Below are positions 25,183 to 34,337 of a DNA stretch of 64,000 nt, in pieces. The stretch covers positions 3,038,001 through 3,102,000 of the forward strand of contig NZ_CP100762.1 of the NCBI RefSeq assembly GCF_024296665.1, given 5' to 3'. The notes under the pieces are model-generated. The model was not told the origin of the DNA, did not search any database, and worked only from the letters and a program-made list of their open reading frames with translations. Source of the DNA: Salinilacihabitans rarus. GTDB lineage: Archaea; Halobacteriota; Halobacteria; Halobacteriales; Natrialbaceae. Each line of letters starts with the position of its first letter. Position 1 is the first letter of the stretch. The translations under genes and the position numbers were made by a program.

Positions 25183-27126
25183 CTACGCTCCCGGCGTCCC
25201 CAGCCGCCGGTCGAGGAAGTCGTCGAGGATCCGGAACAGCCTGATCTTCTGGTCGACGTCCGAGGAGGCGTGGCCCTCCTCGCCGAGTTCGACGTACTCG
25301 AAGTCGCCGTCCTCGCCGCGCTCGTAGCCGAGGTCCGCGAGGCGGTCGCGGAACAGCCGGGCCTGCGAGACCGGCACGCGGCGGTCGTTGACGCCGTGGA
25401 CCACGAGCAGCGGGGCGTCGAGGTTCTCGGCGTGGGTGATCGGACTGCGTTGCTCGTAGCGGTCGGGGTTCTCCTCGGGGGAGCCGAGGTACTTCTCCAT
25501 CAGTTCGGTCCGGAAGTGAGGCATCGTCGTCTCGTACATCTCCACGAGGTCGGTGAGGCCGATCCACGCGATGCCCGCGTCGTAGCGGTCGGGGTACTGG
25601 ACCAGTTGCCAGTACGCCGAGTAGCCGCCGTAGGAACCGCCGAAGACGACGACGCGGTCCTCGTCGATCCAGTCGCGGGTCGCGAGGACGTGCTCGACGC
25701 CCCGGGCGACGTCGGCCTGCTCGGCCCCGCCCCAGTCGCCGTACAGTTCCTCGAGGAACGCGCGGCCGCGGCCGGTCGAACCGCGGTAGTTCACCTCCAG
25801 GACGCTGTAGCCGCGGGTGAGCAGGAACTGCGTGTAGAGGTCGAACGACCGCTGGTCGGCCCCCCGCGGCCCGCCGTGGGGCTTGACGAGCAGCGGCGAG
25901 GGCCGCTCCCCGGAGTCGTACAGCAGCGCCTCGATTTCGAGGTCGGTCGCGGGATCGAGGTCGACCGCCGCCGCCTCGGTCGCCGCGACGCCGTCGGACT
26001 CGAAGCGGAAGTACTCGGCGTCGACGAACCGGTCGGGGTCGAGGTCGCCGTACTCGGCCTCGATCAGGACGTCGTACTCGCTCTCGCTCTCGCTCTCGCT
26101 CTCGCTCTCGCGGGTCGCCGTGTCCCCCGCTCGACGTTCCGGGGCCGTCTCGGCCTCGCTCCCGAGGTCGGCGGCGAGCAGTTCGGGCCGACGGTCGGGG
26201 GTGGTGTGGCTGACGAGCACCCGGTCGTCAGCGAGGGCGGCCTCCCCGACGCGGGGGAACGAGGCGACTCCCTCGGGCAGGTCGAGTTCGCGCGAGGCGC
26301 CCGTCTCGACGTCGTAGACGACCGGCATCACCGCGGCGCGACGAGTCCGCAACGCGAGGAACCGGTCGCCGCCGGGGAGGAACTGGACGGGTTCCTCCTC
26401 GGCGTCGAGGTCGCCGAACCACGTCACCTCGTCGCGGTCGAGGTCGTAGACGCCGGCGCGGCCGAGGTCCTCGGTGTTGTCCGCGACGAGCAGGCGGTCG
26501 CCGTCGGGGCCCCAGTCGGCGACGTTCGCCTCGGCGCCGGTCTCGCCGAGTTCGAGGTTGCGCGGGTTCGAGCCGTCGGCGTCCGCGACGTAGACGTCGA
26601 CGTTCTCGTAGTCGTCCGTCTCGTTCGTCGCGTAGGCGATCCGCTCGCCGTCCGGTGAGACGGTCCCGCTCATGACGGCGCGCTCGTAGTCGGTGGCCTT
26701 CGTGGTCTCGCCGGTCGCGAGGTCGTGCCGGTAGAGGTTCATCTGGCCCCCGGCGCTCGACCCGACCAGCAGGAACTCCTCGTGGACGTCGAAGAGGATC
26801 GTCTGGCCGTCCATCTCGACGACCGGTTCGACGGCGCCGTCGCGGTCGATGGCGTAGACGTCGTTTTGCTCGTCGCCGCCGTCGTCGAGGTGGAAGTACA
26901 CCCGGTCGCCGCCGGCGTCCCACCGCAGGAACCACCGGGCGTTTCGCGGCACCTCGCCGTCGCTCACCTGCCGCATCTCGCCGGTCTCGGCGTCGACGAG
27001 GCACAACTCGTTGCGTCCGGAGCCGTCGTAGTAGACGGCCACCTCCGAGCCGTCGGGGGAGGCGGTCGGGTGGTGAAACGTCGGAAGGCTCGCCAGTTCG
27101 GAGAGGACGTCGTCCGAATCCGTCAT
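25183..27126 (-). CDS. S9 family (prolyl oligopeptidase-like) serine peptidase
   Basis: A 647-residue two-domain peptidase, cytoplasmic since no signal peptide is seen. Residues 1-380 form a beta-propeller made of WD40/TolB-like repeats (SPDGERIAYATNE and similar). The C-terminal alpha/beta hydrolase has the nucleophile in GGSYGGYS (S498), the aspartate in HGVNDRRVP and the histidine in EEGHASS. It resembles acylaminoacyl-peptidase or dipeptidyl aminopeptidases that trim peptides. An (SE)n run between the propeller and hydrolase domains is encoded by a hexanucleotide repeat and may vary in length. Confidence 0.9.
   Translation of the reverse strand: MTDSDDVLSELASLPTFHHPTASPDGSEVAVYYDGSGRNELCLVDAETGEMRQVSDGEVPRNARWFLRWDAGGDRVYFHLDDGGDEQNDVYAIDRDGAVEPVVEMDGQTILFDVHEEFLLVGSSAGGQMNLYRHDLATGETTKATDYERAVMSGTVSPDGERIAYATNETDDYENVDVYVADADGSNPRNLELGETGAEANVADWGPDGDRLLVADNTEDLGRAGVYDLDRDEVTWFGDLDAEEEPVQFLPGGDRFLALRTRRAAVMPVVYDVETGASRELDLPEGVASFPRVGEAALADDRVLVSHTTPDRRPELLAADLGSEAETAPERRAGDTATRESESESESESEYDVLIEAEYGDLDPDRFVDAEYFRFESDGVAATEAAAVDLDPATDLEIEALLYDSGERPSPLLVKPHGGPRGADQRSFDLYTQFLLTRGYSVLEVNYRGSTGRGRAFLEELYGDWGGAEQADVARGVEHVLATRDWIDEDRVVVFGGSYGGYSAYWQLVQYPDRYDAGIAWIGLTDLVEMYETTMPHFRTELMEKYLGSPEENPDRYEQRSPITHAENLDAPLLVVHGVNDRRVPVSQARLFRDRLADLGYERGEDGDFEYVELGEEGHASSDVDQKIRLFRILDDFLDRRLGTPGA
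26077..26110. repeat. CTCTCG hexanucleotide tandem repeat in the S9 peptidase gene
   Basis: Five full copies of CTCTCG (26081-26110) plus a partial copy, encoding alternating Ser-Glu on the minus strand. The unit is six bases, so changes in copy number keep the frame and only change linker length. Confidence 0.8.
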
Positions 27127-27225
27127 GGTGGCAGGGTTTCGAGTCGGCACCCATAGTCTTCTAGGTGGGCGAACACGTCGCCGCGAACGCCGGGCCTTTG
27201 GTCCCCGGTCGCGACGCTCCGCGGG

Positions 27226-27651
27226 ATGCCGTCGAACGCGCGCGACGAGCGGACGGGACTCCTCCACCACGTCGAACTGTACGCCTCGGACCTCGAAGCC
27301 TCGGTCGAGTTCTGGGGGTGGCTGCTCGGCGAACTCGGCTACGAGGAGCACCAGCGCTGGGCGGACGGGCGATCGTGGAAGCGCGGGCCGACGTACCTCG
27401 TGCTCGCGCGGGCCGACGAGCGGTTCCGGGCGGAAGGCTACCACCGGCGACACCCGGGGCTGAACCACCTCGCGTTCCACGCGGCCTCGCGCGAGCACGT
27501 CGACGACCTGACGGCCGGCCTCCGGGAGCGGGGCGCGACCGTCCGCTACGAGGACGAGCACCCGTACGCGGGCGGCCCGGACCACTACGCCGTCTACGCC
27601 GAGGACCCCGAGCGGATCAAAGTCGAGGTCGTCGCGCCGCCGGAGTCGTGA
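27226..27651 (+). CDS. VOC (glyoxalase/dioxygenase) family protein
   Basis: A 141-residue protein with the paired beta-alpha-beta-beta-beta VOC layout: GLLHHVELYASDLEASVEFWGWLLGELGY starts the first module and LNHLAFHAASREHVDDLTAGL the second. Metal-ligand positions are probably the histidine in HHVELY, the histidine in NHLAF and the glutamate in RIKVEVV. It could be a lyase, dioxygenase or antibiotic-type binding protein; the substrate is unknown. It is 55 bases before the next gene on the same strand. Confidence 0.85.
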   Translation: MPSNARDERTGLLHHVELYASDLEASVEFWGWLLGELGYEEHQRWADGRSWKRGPTYLVLARADERFRAEGYHRRHPGLNHLAFHAASREHVDDLTAGLRERGATVRYEDEHPYAGGPDHYAVYAEDPERIKVEVVAPPES

Positions 27652-27706
27652 TCACTTCCGGCCCGCTCCCCGAAGGTTGAACTACGGGAGCGACCGACTC
27701 GGTACC

Positions 27707-28231
27707 ATGTACGCGGTCGTCGGCTGTAGCGAGTGCTCGCACCTCTGGCTCATCGAGGGGCGCTCGGAGACGACGCAGTGTCCCCGCTGTGGCTCCCGCA
27801 AGAAGTACGAGAAGCGAAAGAAGTTCGTCGAGACCGACGACGCCGACCACGCACGCGAGGTGCGCGCCTCGATGCTCGCGAACCGGCAGGGCGCGGGCGA
27901 GGCGTTCGCCGAACTCGACTCCTTTGCCGACCTCGAATCGCAGGTCGAGGGCGGCGTCGTCGACGAGACGGAGTACCTCGAGGCGTCGGGCCTCGACGCC
28001 GGGGAGATCCGCGACGCGGGCGAGCGGGACCCGCGCGGGCCGGCCCGCGCCGGGAGCAAGAAGGACGTCGTCGAGCGCGCGCTGGAGGACCTCGACCGGC
28101 CGACCGAGGAGGAGGTGGTCGCCTACGCCGGCGACCACGGCGTCCCCGCGGACTACGTCGAGACGGCCCTCGAGAAACTCGTCCGCCGCGGCGAGGTCAG
28201 CGAGAGTCGCGGCCGGTACCGGAAGCTCTGA
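27707..28231 (+). CDS. DUF5817-like zinc-ribbon/winged-helix protein
   Basis: A 174-residue protein. The N terminus carries a zinc ribbon with CSEC (about 6-9) and CPRCGSRKKYEKRKKF (about 25-40), a basic nucleic-acid-binding look. After an acidic helical region, the C-terminal 60 residues (KKDVVERALEDL...VEEVVAYAGDHGVPADYVETALEKLVRRGEVSE) form a winged-helix-like module. It resembles haloarchaeal proteins annotated as DUF5817. ATG 27707 is chosen because the upstream TTG 27677 would add a non-family tail. A regulator or RNA-binding role is inferred. Confidence 0.75.
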   Translation: MYAVVGCSECSHLWLIEGRSETTQCPRCGSRKKYEKRKKFVETDDADHAREVRASMLANRQGAGEAFAELDSFADLESQVEGGVVDETEYLEASGLDAGEIRDAGERDPRGPARAGSKKDVVERALEDLDRPTEEEVVAYAGDHGVPADYVETALEKLVRRGEVSESRGRYRKL

Positions 28232-28237
28232 CCGCCC

Positions 28238-28363
28238 TCAGAGGGCGCCGGCGGCTTCCGCCAGCGAGACCGCGAGCGTGGCGATCCGCAGGAACAGTTC
28301 GACCAGCAACAGGAGCCGGTACGAGCGACGCGTCTCGGGGGCGTCGGGGCAGTCACAGCGCAT
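28238..28363 (-). CDS. 41-residue putative membrane microprotein
   Basis: A short frame MRCDCPDAPETRRSYRLLL onward: a CxC near the N terminus, a basic segment, then one hydrophobic helix of about 20 residues to the end. An in-frame ATG at 28441 would extend it by 26 arginine-rich residues. Codon pattern is compatible with coding, but no family is recognised and the frame could be chance. The 184 bases from 28364 to 28547 hold an A-rich GAAAAATACC element and no other gene. Confidence 0.4.
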   Translation of the reverse strand: MRCDCPDAPETRRSYRLLLLVELFLRIATLAVSLAEAAGAL

Positions 28364-28547
28364 GGTGGAGCGCCCGCCGGTGCTCGCCGGTCGGACGCGT
28401 CTTCGACTACCGGACGGACGGAAAAATACCATCGCCAACACCGCACGGTGAAAGTGAAAGTCGTCGCCGGAGAGAGAATCGCGGGACGCCGGGGTGCGTG
28501 CGCGAACAGAGCCCGAAAAGTCGTCTCGACGCCCGCGGCGAAACTGG

Positions 28548-29774
28548 TTATCGGCCGAGTTCGTCGTGGGCGCTCGCGAGGTGGTTCGAGGCGAGCGCGG
28601 CCAGCAGCGAGAGTTCGCCGGCCAGCGCGCCGACGGCGATCACTTCGGCCAGCGCGTCGGCGTTCGCGCCGGCGGGGTCGCCCCCGCCGCGGAGGCCGAG
28701 CACGTCGAGCGCCTCCGACTGGGTCGGGAGCTTCGTTCCGCCGCCGACGGTGCCGACTTCGAGGGAGGCCAGCGAGACGGCGGCGTAGAGGTCGGTTTCC
28801 CCGTCCTCGCGTTCGCGGGCGTCCATCGTCGTGATGGCGTTCGCGCCCTCGACGACCTGCGCCTCGTCCTGGCCGGTCGCGAGGAACGCCGCGGCGACGA
28901 CGTTCGCGGCGTGGGCGTTGAACCCGAGGCTGCCGGCCTTCGCGCTGCCGACGAGGTTCTTGCGCGTGTTCGCCTCGACGACGGCGTCCGCGGTGGTGTG
29001 CAGGCGCTCCTCGACGACCTCGCCGGGGATCACGACGTCCGCCGTCACGGAGCGGCCCCGGCCCTCGACGGCGTTGATCGCCGCCGGCTTCTTGTCCGAA
29101 CAGAGGTTGCCGGAGAGCGCGACGAGCGACGCCGGCGTCTCGGCCTCGACGACCTCGCAGGCGGCCTCGGTGGCGATGGTGGCCATGTTCATCCCCATCG
29201 CGTCCTTGGCGTCGTAGGCGAACCGGAGGTAGACGGAGTCGCCGACGACGTACGGTTCGACGCCCAGCAACTCGCCGTGGTTCGTCGTCGACTCGGCGGC
29301 CTCGCGCAGCGCGTCGAGGTTCCCCTCGACCCACTCGACGGTCTCGGCGGCCTCGGCGACGCCCGCGACGCGGAACACCGGCGCGCGGGTCATCCCGTTC
29401 TTCGTGACCCGGGCGGTCGCCCCGCCGGCGCTCCGGATCACCGAGAGCCCGCGGTTGACCGACGCGAGCAGCGCGCCCTCGGTGGTCGCGAGCGGCAGGT
29501 AGAACTCGCCGTCGGCCGCGCTGCCGTCGACCTCGGCCGGCCCGACGACGCCCATCGGCACCTGCGCCGCGCCGATCATGTTCTCGATGGCCGTCTCCGC
29601 GGTCTCGGCGGGGAACGAGTAGTCGCCGACGGTCCCGAGGTCGGCGCCGGTCTCGGCCTCGATCAGGAGACGGCGGGCCTCGGCGGCCGCGTCGGGGTCC
29701 GTGTGCTCCTCGAGTTCGTGCAGTCGGAGGTCGCCCTCGCGGACTCGCTCGGCGAGTGTCTCGGGGTCGCTCAT
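28548..29774 (-). CDS. hmgA: 3-hydroxy-3-methylglutaryl-CoA reductase (NADPH)
   Basis: A 408-residue enzyme making mevalonate for archaeal isoprenoid lipids. Visible blocks are the catalytic glutamate in PLATTEGALLASVNRG, the HMG-CoA-binding DAKDAMGMNMAT, the lysine in LCSDKKPAAIN, and the aspartate-containing end of the core followed by GTVGGGTKLPTQ and the late catalytic histidine in ASNHLASAHDELGR. It lacks membrane helices, as in archaeal class I enzymes. It is the target of statin-type inhibitors used as selection in halophiles. The start is ATG 29774. Confidence 0.96.
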   Translation of the reverse strand: MSDPETLAERVREGDLRLHELEEHTDPDAAAEARRLLIEAETGADLGTVGDYSFPAETAETAIENMIGAAQVPMGVVGPAEVDGSAADGEFYLPLATTEGALLASVNRGLSVIRSAGGATARVTKNGMTRAPVFRVAGVAEAAETVEWVEGNLDALREAAESTTNHGELLGVEPYVVGDSVYLRFAYDAKDAMGMNMATIATEAACEVVEAETPASLVALSGNLCSDKKPAAINAVEGRGRSVTADVVIPGEVVEERLHTTADAVVEANTRKNLVGSAKAGSLGFNAHAANVVAAAFLATGQDEAQVVEGANAITTMDAREREDGETDLYAAVSLASLEVGTVGGGTKLPTQSEALDVLGLRGGGDPAGANADALAEVIAVGALAGELSLLAALASNHLASAHDELGR

Positions 29775-29867
29775 GTGCTGGGGGTGGCGGCCGGGGGTGC
29801 TAAGGGTTGCCGATTCGCCGCGCCCGCTTCCCGAACGACTTTGCCGCTCGCGCGCGCGCACTCGGCC

Positions 29868-31421
29868 ATGACCGACGCCGCCGACCGCCTGCTGGTAAAC
29901 GCCGAGGTGCACACGCTCGCCGACCCGGACGAGGTCCACGAGGCCGTCGCGATCCGCGACGGCGAGGTCGTCCGCGTCGGGACGCGCTACGAGGCCGAGT
30001 TCCTCGAAGGCGTCGAGACCGACGTGATCGACTGCGGGGGCCGGGTCGTCGTCCCCGGCTTCGTCGACGCCCACACCCACGTGGAGAACCTCGGCCAGTA
30101 CCTCGTCCACGCCGACCTCTCCGCCGTCGCGGGACCGGCCGACGCCGTCGACGCCCTCCGCGAGGGGGCCGACCCCGACCGCGAGTGGGTCCTCGGGTTC
30201 GGCTACGACGAGAGCGAGTGGGCCGAGGACCGCTACCTCACCCGCGAGGACCTGGACCGGGTGAGCGAGGAGCGGCCCGTCGTCGCGATGCGCGTCGACA
30301 TGCACACCGCGTCGCTGAACTCGGTCGCGCTCGACCGACTGGTCGAGGCGATGCCCGAGGCGGACGTCGAGACCGAGGGCGGCGAGCCCACGGGGGTCGT
30401 CGTCGAGGCGGCGACCGAGGCCGTCTGGGAGGCGATCGAACCCGACTACGCCGAGACGCGCGAACTGGTGACCGCGGCGATCGAACGCGCGGTCTCGCTG
30501 GGGGTCACCTGCGTCCACGACAAGGTCCGGGACTCACACGCCCCGCGGGTCTACCGCGACCTCGACCTCGCGGGCGACCTCGACTGCCGGGTGCGGATCG
30601 ACTACTGGAGCGACCACCTCGAAAGCCTGCTCGACGCCGGGCTGGCGACGAACGCGGGCAGCGAGTTCGTCCGGGTCGGCGGGGTCAAGTCGTACACCGA
30701 CGGGAGCTTCGGCGGCCGGACGGCGAAGCTGTTCGAGCCCTACGCGGACGCCCCCGCGGGCGACGACGAAGGCGACGACGCCCGCGGCCAGTGGGTCGTC
30801 GACCCGGACGAACTCGCCGAACTCGTCGAGCGCGCCGACGGCAACGGCTACCAGATGACCGTCCACGCCATCGGCGACGAGGCGGTCGCGGAGACGGTGG
30901 CGGCGCTCGCGGCGACCGACCGCCCCGAGGCGCGCCACCGCGTCGAGCACGCCGAACTCGCGACCGACGAGGCCATCGAGCGGATGGCCGACGCGGGACT
31001 CGTCGCCTCCGTCCAGCCGAACTTCCTCCGGTGGGCCGGCGAGGGCGGCCTCTACGACCGCCGCCTCGGCGAGGAGCGCCGGAAGCGGTCGAACCGCTTC
31101 CGGACGATGCTCGACGCGGGCGTCCCGCTCGCGTTCGGGTCGGACTGTATGCCCCTCGACCCCCTCCTCGGCGTCCACCACGCGGTAAACGCCCCCGCCG
31201 AGGCCCAGCGGCTCTCGGTGACCGAGGCCCTGCGGGCGTACACGCTCGGCGGCGCCTACGCCGGCTTCGACGAGGATCGGCTGGGAACGATCGAGGTCGG
31301 CAAGAAGGCGGACCTCGTGGTGCTCGCGGACTCCCCGTGGGAGCGCCCCGACCGGATCGACGGCATCGACGTCGCGGCGACGCTCGTCGACGGCGAGGTC
31401 GTCTACGACGCGATGGCGTGA
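29868..31421 (+). CDS. YtcJ-like amidohydrolase (amidohydrolase 3 family)
   Basis: A 517-residue metal-dependent hydrolase. The TIM-barrel metal motif DAHTHVENL follows a composite beta-sandwich start (LLVNAEVHTLADPDEVHEAVAIRDGEV). Other ligands are likely in YQMTVHAIGDEAV, RHRVEHAEL and the aspartate of LAFGSDCMPLDPL. The C terminus closes the sandwich (GTIEVGKKADLVVLADSP). The family acts on formamides and other cyclic or acyl amides; the exact substrate is unknown. The short interval from hmgA holds only the two promoters. Confidence 0.88.
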   Translation: MTDAADRLLVNAEVHTLADPDEVHEAVAIRDGEVVRVGTRYEAEFLEGVETDVIDCGGRVVVPGFVDAHTHVENLGQYLVHADLSAVAGPADAVDALREGADPDREWVLGFGYDESEWAEDRYLTREDLDRVSEERPVVAMRVDMHTASLNSVALDRLVEAMPEADVETEGGEPTGVVVEAATEAVWEAIEPDYAETRELVTAAIERAVSLGVTCVHDKVRDSHAPRVYRDLDLAGDLDCRVRIDYWSDHLESLLDAGLATNAGSEFVRVGGVKSYTDGSFGGRTAKLFEPYADAPAGDDEGDDARGQWVVDPDELAELVERADGNGYQMTVHAIGDEAVAETVAALAATDRPEARHRVEHAELATDEAIERMADAGLVASVQPNFLRWAGEGGLYDRRLGEERRKRSNRFRTMLDAGVPLAFGSDCMPLDPLLGVHHAVNAPAEAQRLSVTEALRAYTLGGAYAGFDEDRLGTIEVGKKADLVVLADSPWERPDRIDGIDVAATLVDGEVVYDAMA

Positions 31422-31462
31422 GCCGACCCGCGGGGGACCGTGGCCCTCGGGACCGCGCGCCG

Positions 31463-31478
31463 GTGACGTGGCCGTCAC
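31463..31478. promoter_or_regulatory. 16-bp dyad upstream of the FAD protein gene
   Basis: GTGACG (31463-31468) and CGTCAC (31473-31478) flank TGGC. It sits about 35 bases upstream of the TATA-like TATTTG near 31505, which in turn is 27-33 bases before ATG 31539. Operator or upstream terminator are both possible. Confidence 0.35.
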
Positions 31479-31538
31479 GTGGTGTCCCGACCGTCGCTGC
31501 CGAGTATTTGTGCGTCGAGTCGTAACTGTCGTCCGCAC

Positions 31539-32138
31539 ATGACCGAAACGGACTCTGCCGACGTGATCGTGGTCGGCGGCGGCCCCGCCGGCCTGAGCGC
31601 GGCGCTTTTCACCGCGAAGAACGGCCTCGAAACGACCGTCTTCGACACGGACGAGACGTGGCTGCACAAGGCCCACCTGTTCAACTACCCCGGCATCGGC
31701 TCCGTCGGCGGCAGCGAGTTCGTCGCGACGACCCGCCAGCAGGTCGACGCCTTCGGCGTCGAGCGCCGCCAGGGCGAGGCGGTCACCGGCGTCGCGTCGG
31801 TCGAGGGCGGTTTCGCCGTCGAGACCGACGCGGGAACGTACGACGCGCGGTACGTGATCCTCGCGACGGGCGCCGACCGGGAACTCGCGGTCGACCTCGG
31901 CTGCGAGACGACCGACGAGGGCGTCGTCGACGTCGACCTCGACATGGAGACGAGCGTCGAGGGCGCCTACGCGACCGGCGCGATGGTCCGCCCCGAGAAG
32001 TGGGAGGCGGCCATCTCGGTCGGCGACGGCGCCGCGGCCGCCCTCGACGTGCTGAGCGAGGAGAGAGGCGAACGCTACCACGACTTCGACGTCCCCGCGG
32101 ACGCCGAGCGCGCGCTCGGTGCGGTGGCCGACGAGTAG
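31539..32138 (+). CDS. short FAD/NAD(P)-dependent oxidoreductase
   Basis: A 199-residue protein of the thioredoxin-reductase-like flavoprotein group. It has the FAD Rossmann motif VIVVGGGPAGLSAA at the N terminus, a middle ILATGADREL and the C-terminal SVEGAYATGAMVRPEKWEAAISVGDGAAAALDV that closes the FAD site. It lacks the NADPH-binding insert and any CxxC pair, so it is a minimal FAD domain rather than a thioredoxin reductase. Similar short proteins are common in haloarchaea without a known reaction. Confidence 0.85.
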   Translation: MTETDSADVIVVGGGPAGLSAALFTAKNGLETTVFDTDETWLHKAHLFNYPGIGSVGGSEFVATTRQQVDAFGVERRQGEAVTGVASVEGGFAVETDAGTYDARYVILATGADRELAVDLGCETTDEGVVDVDLDMETSVEGAYATGAMVRPEKWEAAISVGDGAAAALDVLSEERGERYHDFDVPADAERALGAVADE

Positions 32139-32281
32139 CGTTCGAACGATTCGTACGCCGACCGCACGACAGTCGTCTGAATCGGCACGGTCGGTCGAGG
32201 TGACGCTCGAATTTATTTTCACGAATACAAATATGTATCTCACACCAACACTTTTGTTACAGTTATACGATACGTGGGCCC

Positions 32282-34336
32282 GTGAAACGTACTACCGAGC
32301 CACACGACGGGGACCGGACCGTTCGATCGCTGTATCGGCGACGGGTTCTCCGGATCGCCGCCTCCGGAACCGCGATTGCAGGGTTGGGAGCGACTCCGGT
32401 GAGCGCGGACGAGGGGTTCGTCGAGATCGTCGGGACCGATCCGAGCACCTATCCGGAGATCGACGTGAACGTGCGCGTCGATTCGGACGCAGGACGTGAC
32501 GGGGAACTCACGGCAGACGATTTCGAGGTGTACGAAGACGGCGAACGGGTGGAGATCATCGACTTCGAGTACTCCGCGTCGTCGCTCGACCTCGTCTTCG
32601 TCTTCGACGACTCGGGTAGCATGGGTAACGAGATTTCGTCGATGAAACGGAAGGTCAAGGGGTTGACCGAGGACATCGACGAGGCGGGAATCGACGCGCG
32701 GTACGGACTCGTCTCGTTTCGTGACGACGTCGACACCGACCTGACGTTCACCGACGACGCCGATGCGTTGAAAGACGCGGTCGATTCGCTGGAGGCGTAC
32801 GGCGGCGGTGACTTCCCCGAGGACAACTTCGACGCAATCGTGACGGCACTCGAGGACGACTACCGCGACGACGCGCAGAAAATCGTCGTCGACATCACCG
32901 ACGCGACGTCTCACTACGACGGGGACGACAGCGGATTCTCGGAATACACGCTCTCGGACGTCGCCACGGCCCTGAACGAACGGGGGGCGAGTTTTGTCGC
33001 CGTCTCGCCCGGGTACGACGACCCCGACGCCAGCCTGAAGGTCCTCGCCGAGGAGACCGGCGGCCTGTGGATCGACATCGGCGACGCCGACTTCGATCGG
33101 ATTCTCGATCGGATCTCCGATCTCGTCGTCGAACTGTACGTTCTCCGATACGAGTCGGACACCGAACCGGGCGGGGTCGGCGAGGTCGGCGTCGAAGTCG
33201 AGGATCCGGATCTCGGCACCGACTCGGCCTCCGGGACGGTCTCCGTTCCGGAGGATACAGAGCCGACGGTGCCGTCGCGCTTCACCGAACTCGCGTCCGA
33301 GAAGTCGGCTCTCGCCGAGCAGGTCGACGAGAACAGCCTCGGCATCCTCGACGATACCGGACTGGTGTCGCCGGTGATCGACGCGCTGCGGTCCGCCGTG
33401 GAGTCGGGCGACGTGGCGGGCGAGACGGCGACAGCCTCTCTCGAGCGGCTTCGGGCCGGCGAGCAGGTGACGGACGCAGTACTGGCCGGCGCGGGCCCGG
33501 GTTCGTCCGAGTACAACACGGCCGACACGAACCTCGCGAAGGCGACCGCGAGGTCTGCGGTCAATCCGATGATCGAACTCCTTTTCGCGGGAATCTCCGT
33601 CGTGCGCGCCGCGCGCCATCTCCCCTTCGTCGGAGGCGCGGCGAAGCGCGCCGCACGGTACATCGCGGACCTCGTCGCCGACGCGGCCGGGAAGATTAGT
33701 TCTCGTCTCGAACGCATCATCCGCGCCCAGGGCGAGGACGCCGGCTTTGCGCTCCTCGGCGAGGTCGAGAGCCGATCCAAGAGCGCCGGGAAGCCGATCG
33801 CGGAGGACGAGTTTCGGGAGGCCCGGTCGGAACAGTCCGACGTTCTCGTCGAGGACAACGTCGACGTCCTGTTCGAGGATTACCTGTTCAACGAGGAATA
33901 CGACTGGTTCGGGAACCCGACCGAACCCCTCGACGAGTCGCTGTACACGCTCGTAGAGGGCGTAGACCCCGACACCGACTCCCCGTCACCGACGGGCGAC
34001 GACGAGGCCGCGCTCTCCGCGGCCGAAACCGCCCTCGAAGACGTCAACGACATCCAACGGACCACCGTCGAGGAAGTGTCGCAGACCGAGAGCATACTGA
34101 AGGCGGTCGGAGTGCTCTCGGGGGTCCTCGCGGCCGCGGCCCTGGTGGCGGGCGTTACGGGGATCGGGTCGCCGGTCGGAGTGGTGCTTGGAGCCGCCTC
34201 CGCTCTCCTCGGAATCGGCGTCTCCGTGCCCCTGACGATGGCCAACTGGGGGCTCGGCGTCAACGGAATGCTCGGAACCCGGTACAGACACCAGACCGCC
34301 GTCGACGAGATCCTTCATCCCGAGGGGGGTACCTGA
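32282..34336 (+). CDS. Tat-exported VWA domain protein with C-terminal membrane hairpin
   Basis: A 684-residue protein from GTG 32282. The Tat signal has RRRVLR at 19-24, a hydrophobic stretch and a likely cut after PVSA (residue 42). A von Willebrand A domain spans about 102-275 with an intact MIDAS motif DDSGS (109-113). A helical middle part follows, with an amphipathic basic segment (about 430-480), and two hydrophobic helices near the end (about 605-665) probably anchor it in the membrane. It is the first gene of an unrecognised group; the next ATG is one base after its stop. The preceding 143 bases are A+T-rich, with TTATAC at 32263. Confidence 0.8.
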   Translation: MKRTTEPHDGDRTVRSLYRRRVLRIAASGTAIAGLGATPVSADEGFVEIVGTDPSTYPEIDVNVRVDSDAGRDGELTADDFEVYEDGERVEIIDFEYSASSLDLVFVFDDSGSMGNEISSMKRKVKGLTEDIDEAGIDARYGLVSFRDDVDTDLTFTDDADALKDAVDSLEAYGGGDFPEDNFDAIVTALEDDYRDDAQKIVVDITDATSHYDGDDSGFSEYTLSDVATALNERGASFVAVSPGYDDPDASLKVLAEETGGLWIDIGDADFDRILDRISDLVVELYVLRYESDTEPGGVGEVGVEVEDPDLGTDSASGTVSVPEDTEPTVPSRFTELASEKSALAEQVDENSLGILDDTGLVSPVIDALRSAVESGDVAGETATASLERLRAGEQVTDAVLAGAGPGSSEYNTADTNLAKATARSAVNPMIELLFAGISVVRAARHLPFVGGAAKRAARYIADLVADAAGKISSRLERIIRAQGEDAGFALLGEVESRSKSAGKPIAEDEFREARSEQSDVLVEDNVDVLFEDYLFNEEYDWFGNPTEPLDESLYTLVEGVDPDTDSPSPTGDDEAALSAAETALEDVNDIQRTTVEEVSQTESILKAVGVLSGVLAAAALVAGVTGIGSPVGVVLGAASALLGIGVSVPLTMANWGLGVNGMLGTRYRHQTAVDEILHPEGGT

Positions 34337-34337
34337 A

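Noticed and set aside
26077-26110. Short tandem repeats as a CRISPR-like array
   Set aside because: The units are 6 bases with no spacers, inside a coding gene, and no cas genes are seen in the window.
25270-26658. A 462-codon plus-strand frame antisense to the S9 peptidase
   Set aside because: The product is compositionally a mirror of the real gene with no recognisable domain, while the minus strand has full catalytic motifs.
28548-30518. A 656-codon minus-strand frame reaching far upstream of hmgA
   Set aside because: Only the part from ATG 29774 matches HMG-CoA reductase; the upstream extension is antisense to the amidohydrolase gene, a common effect of very high G+C.
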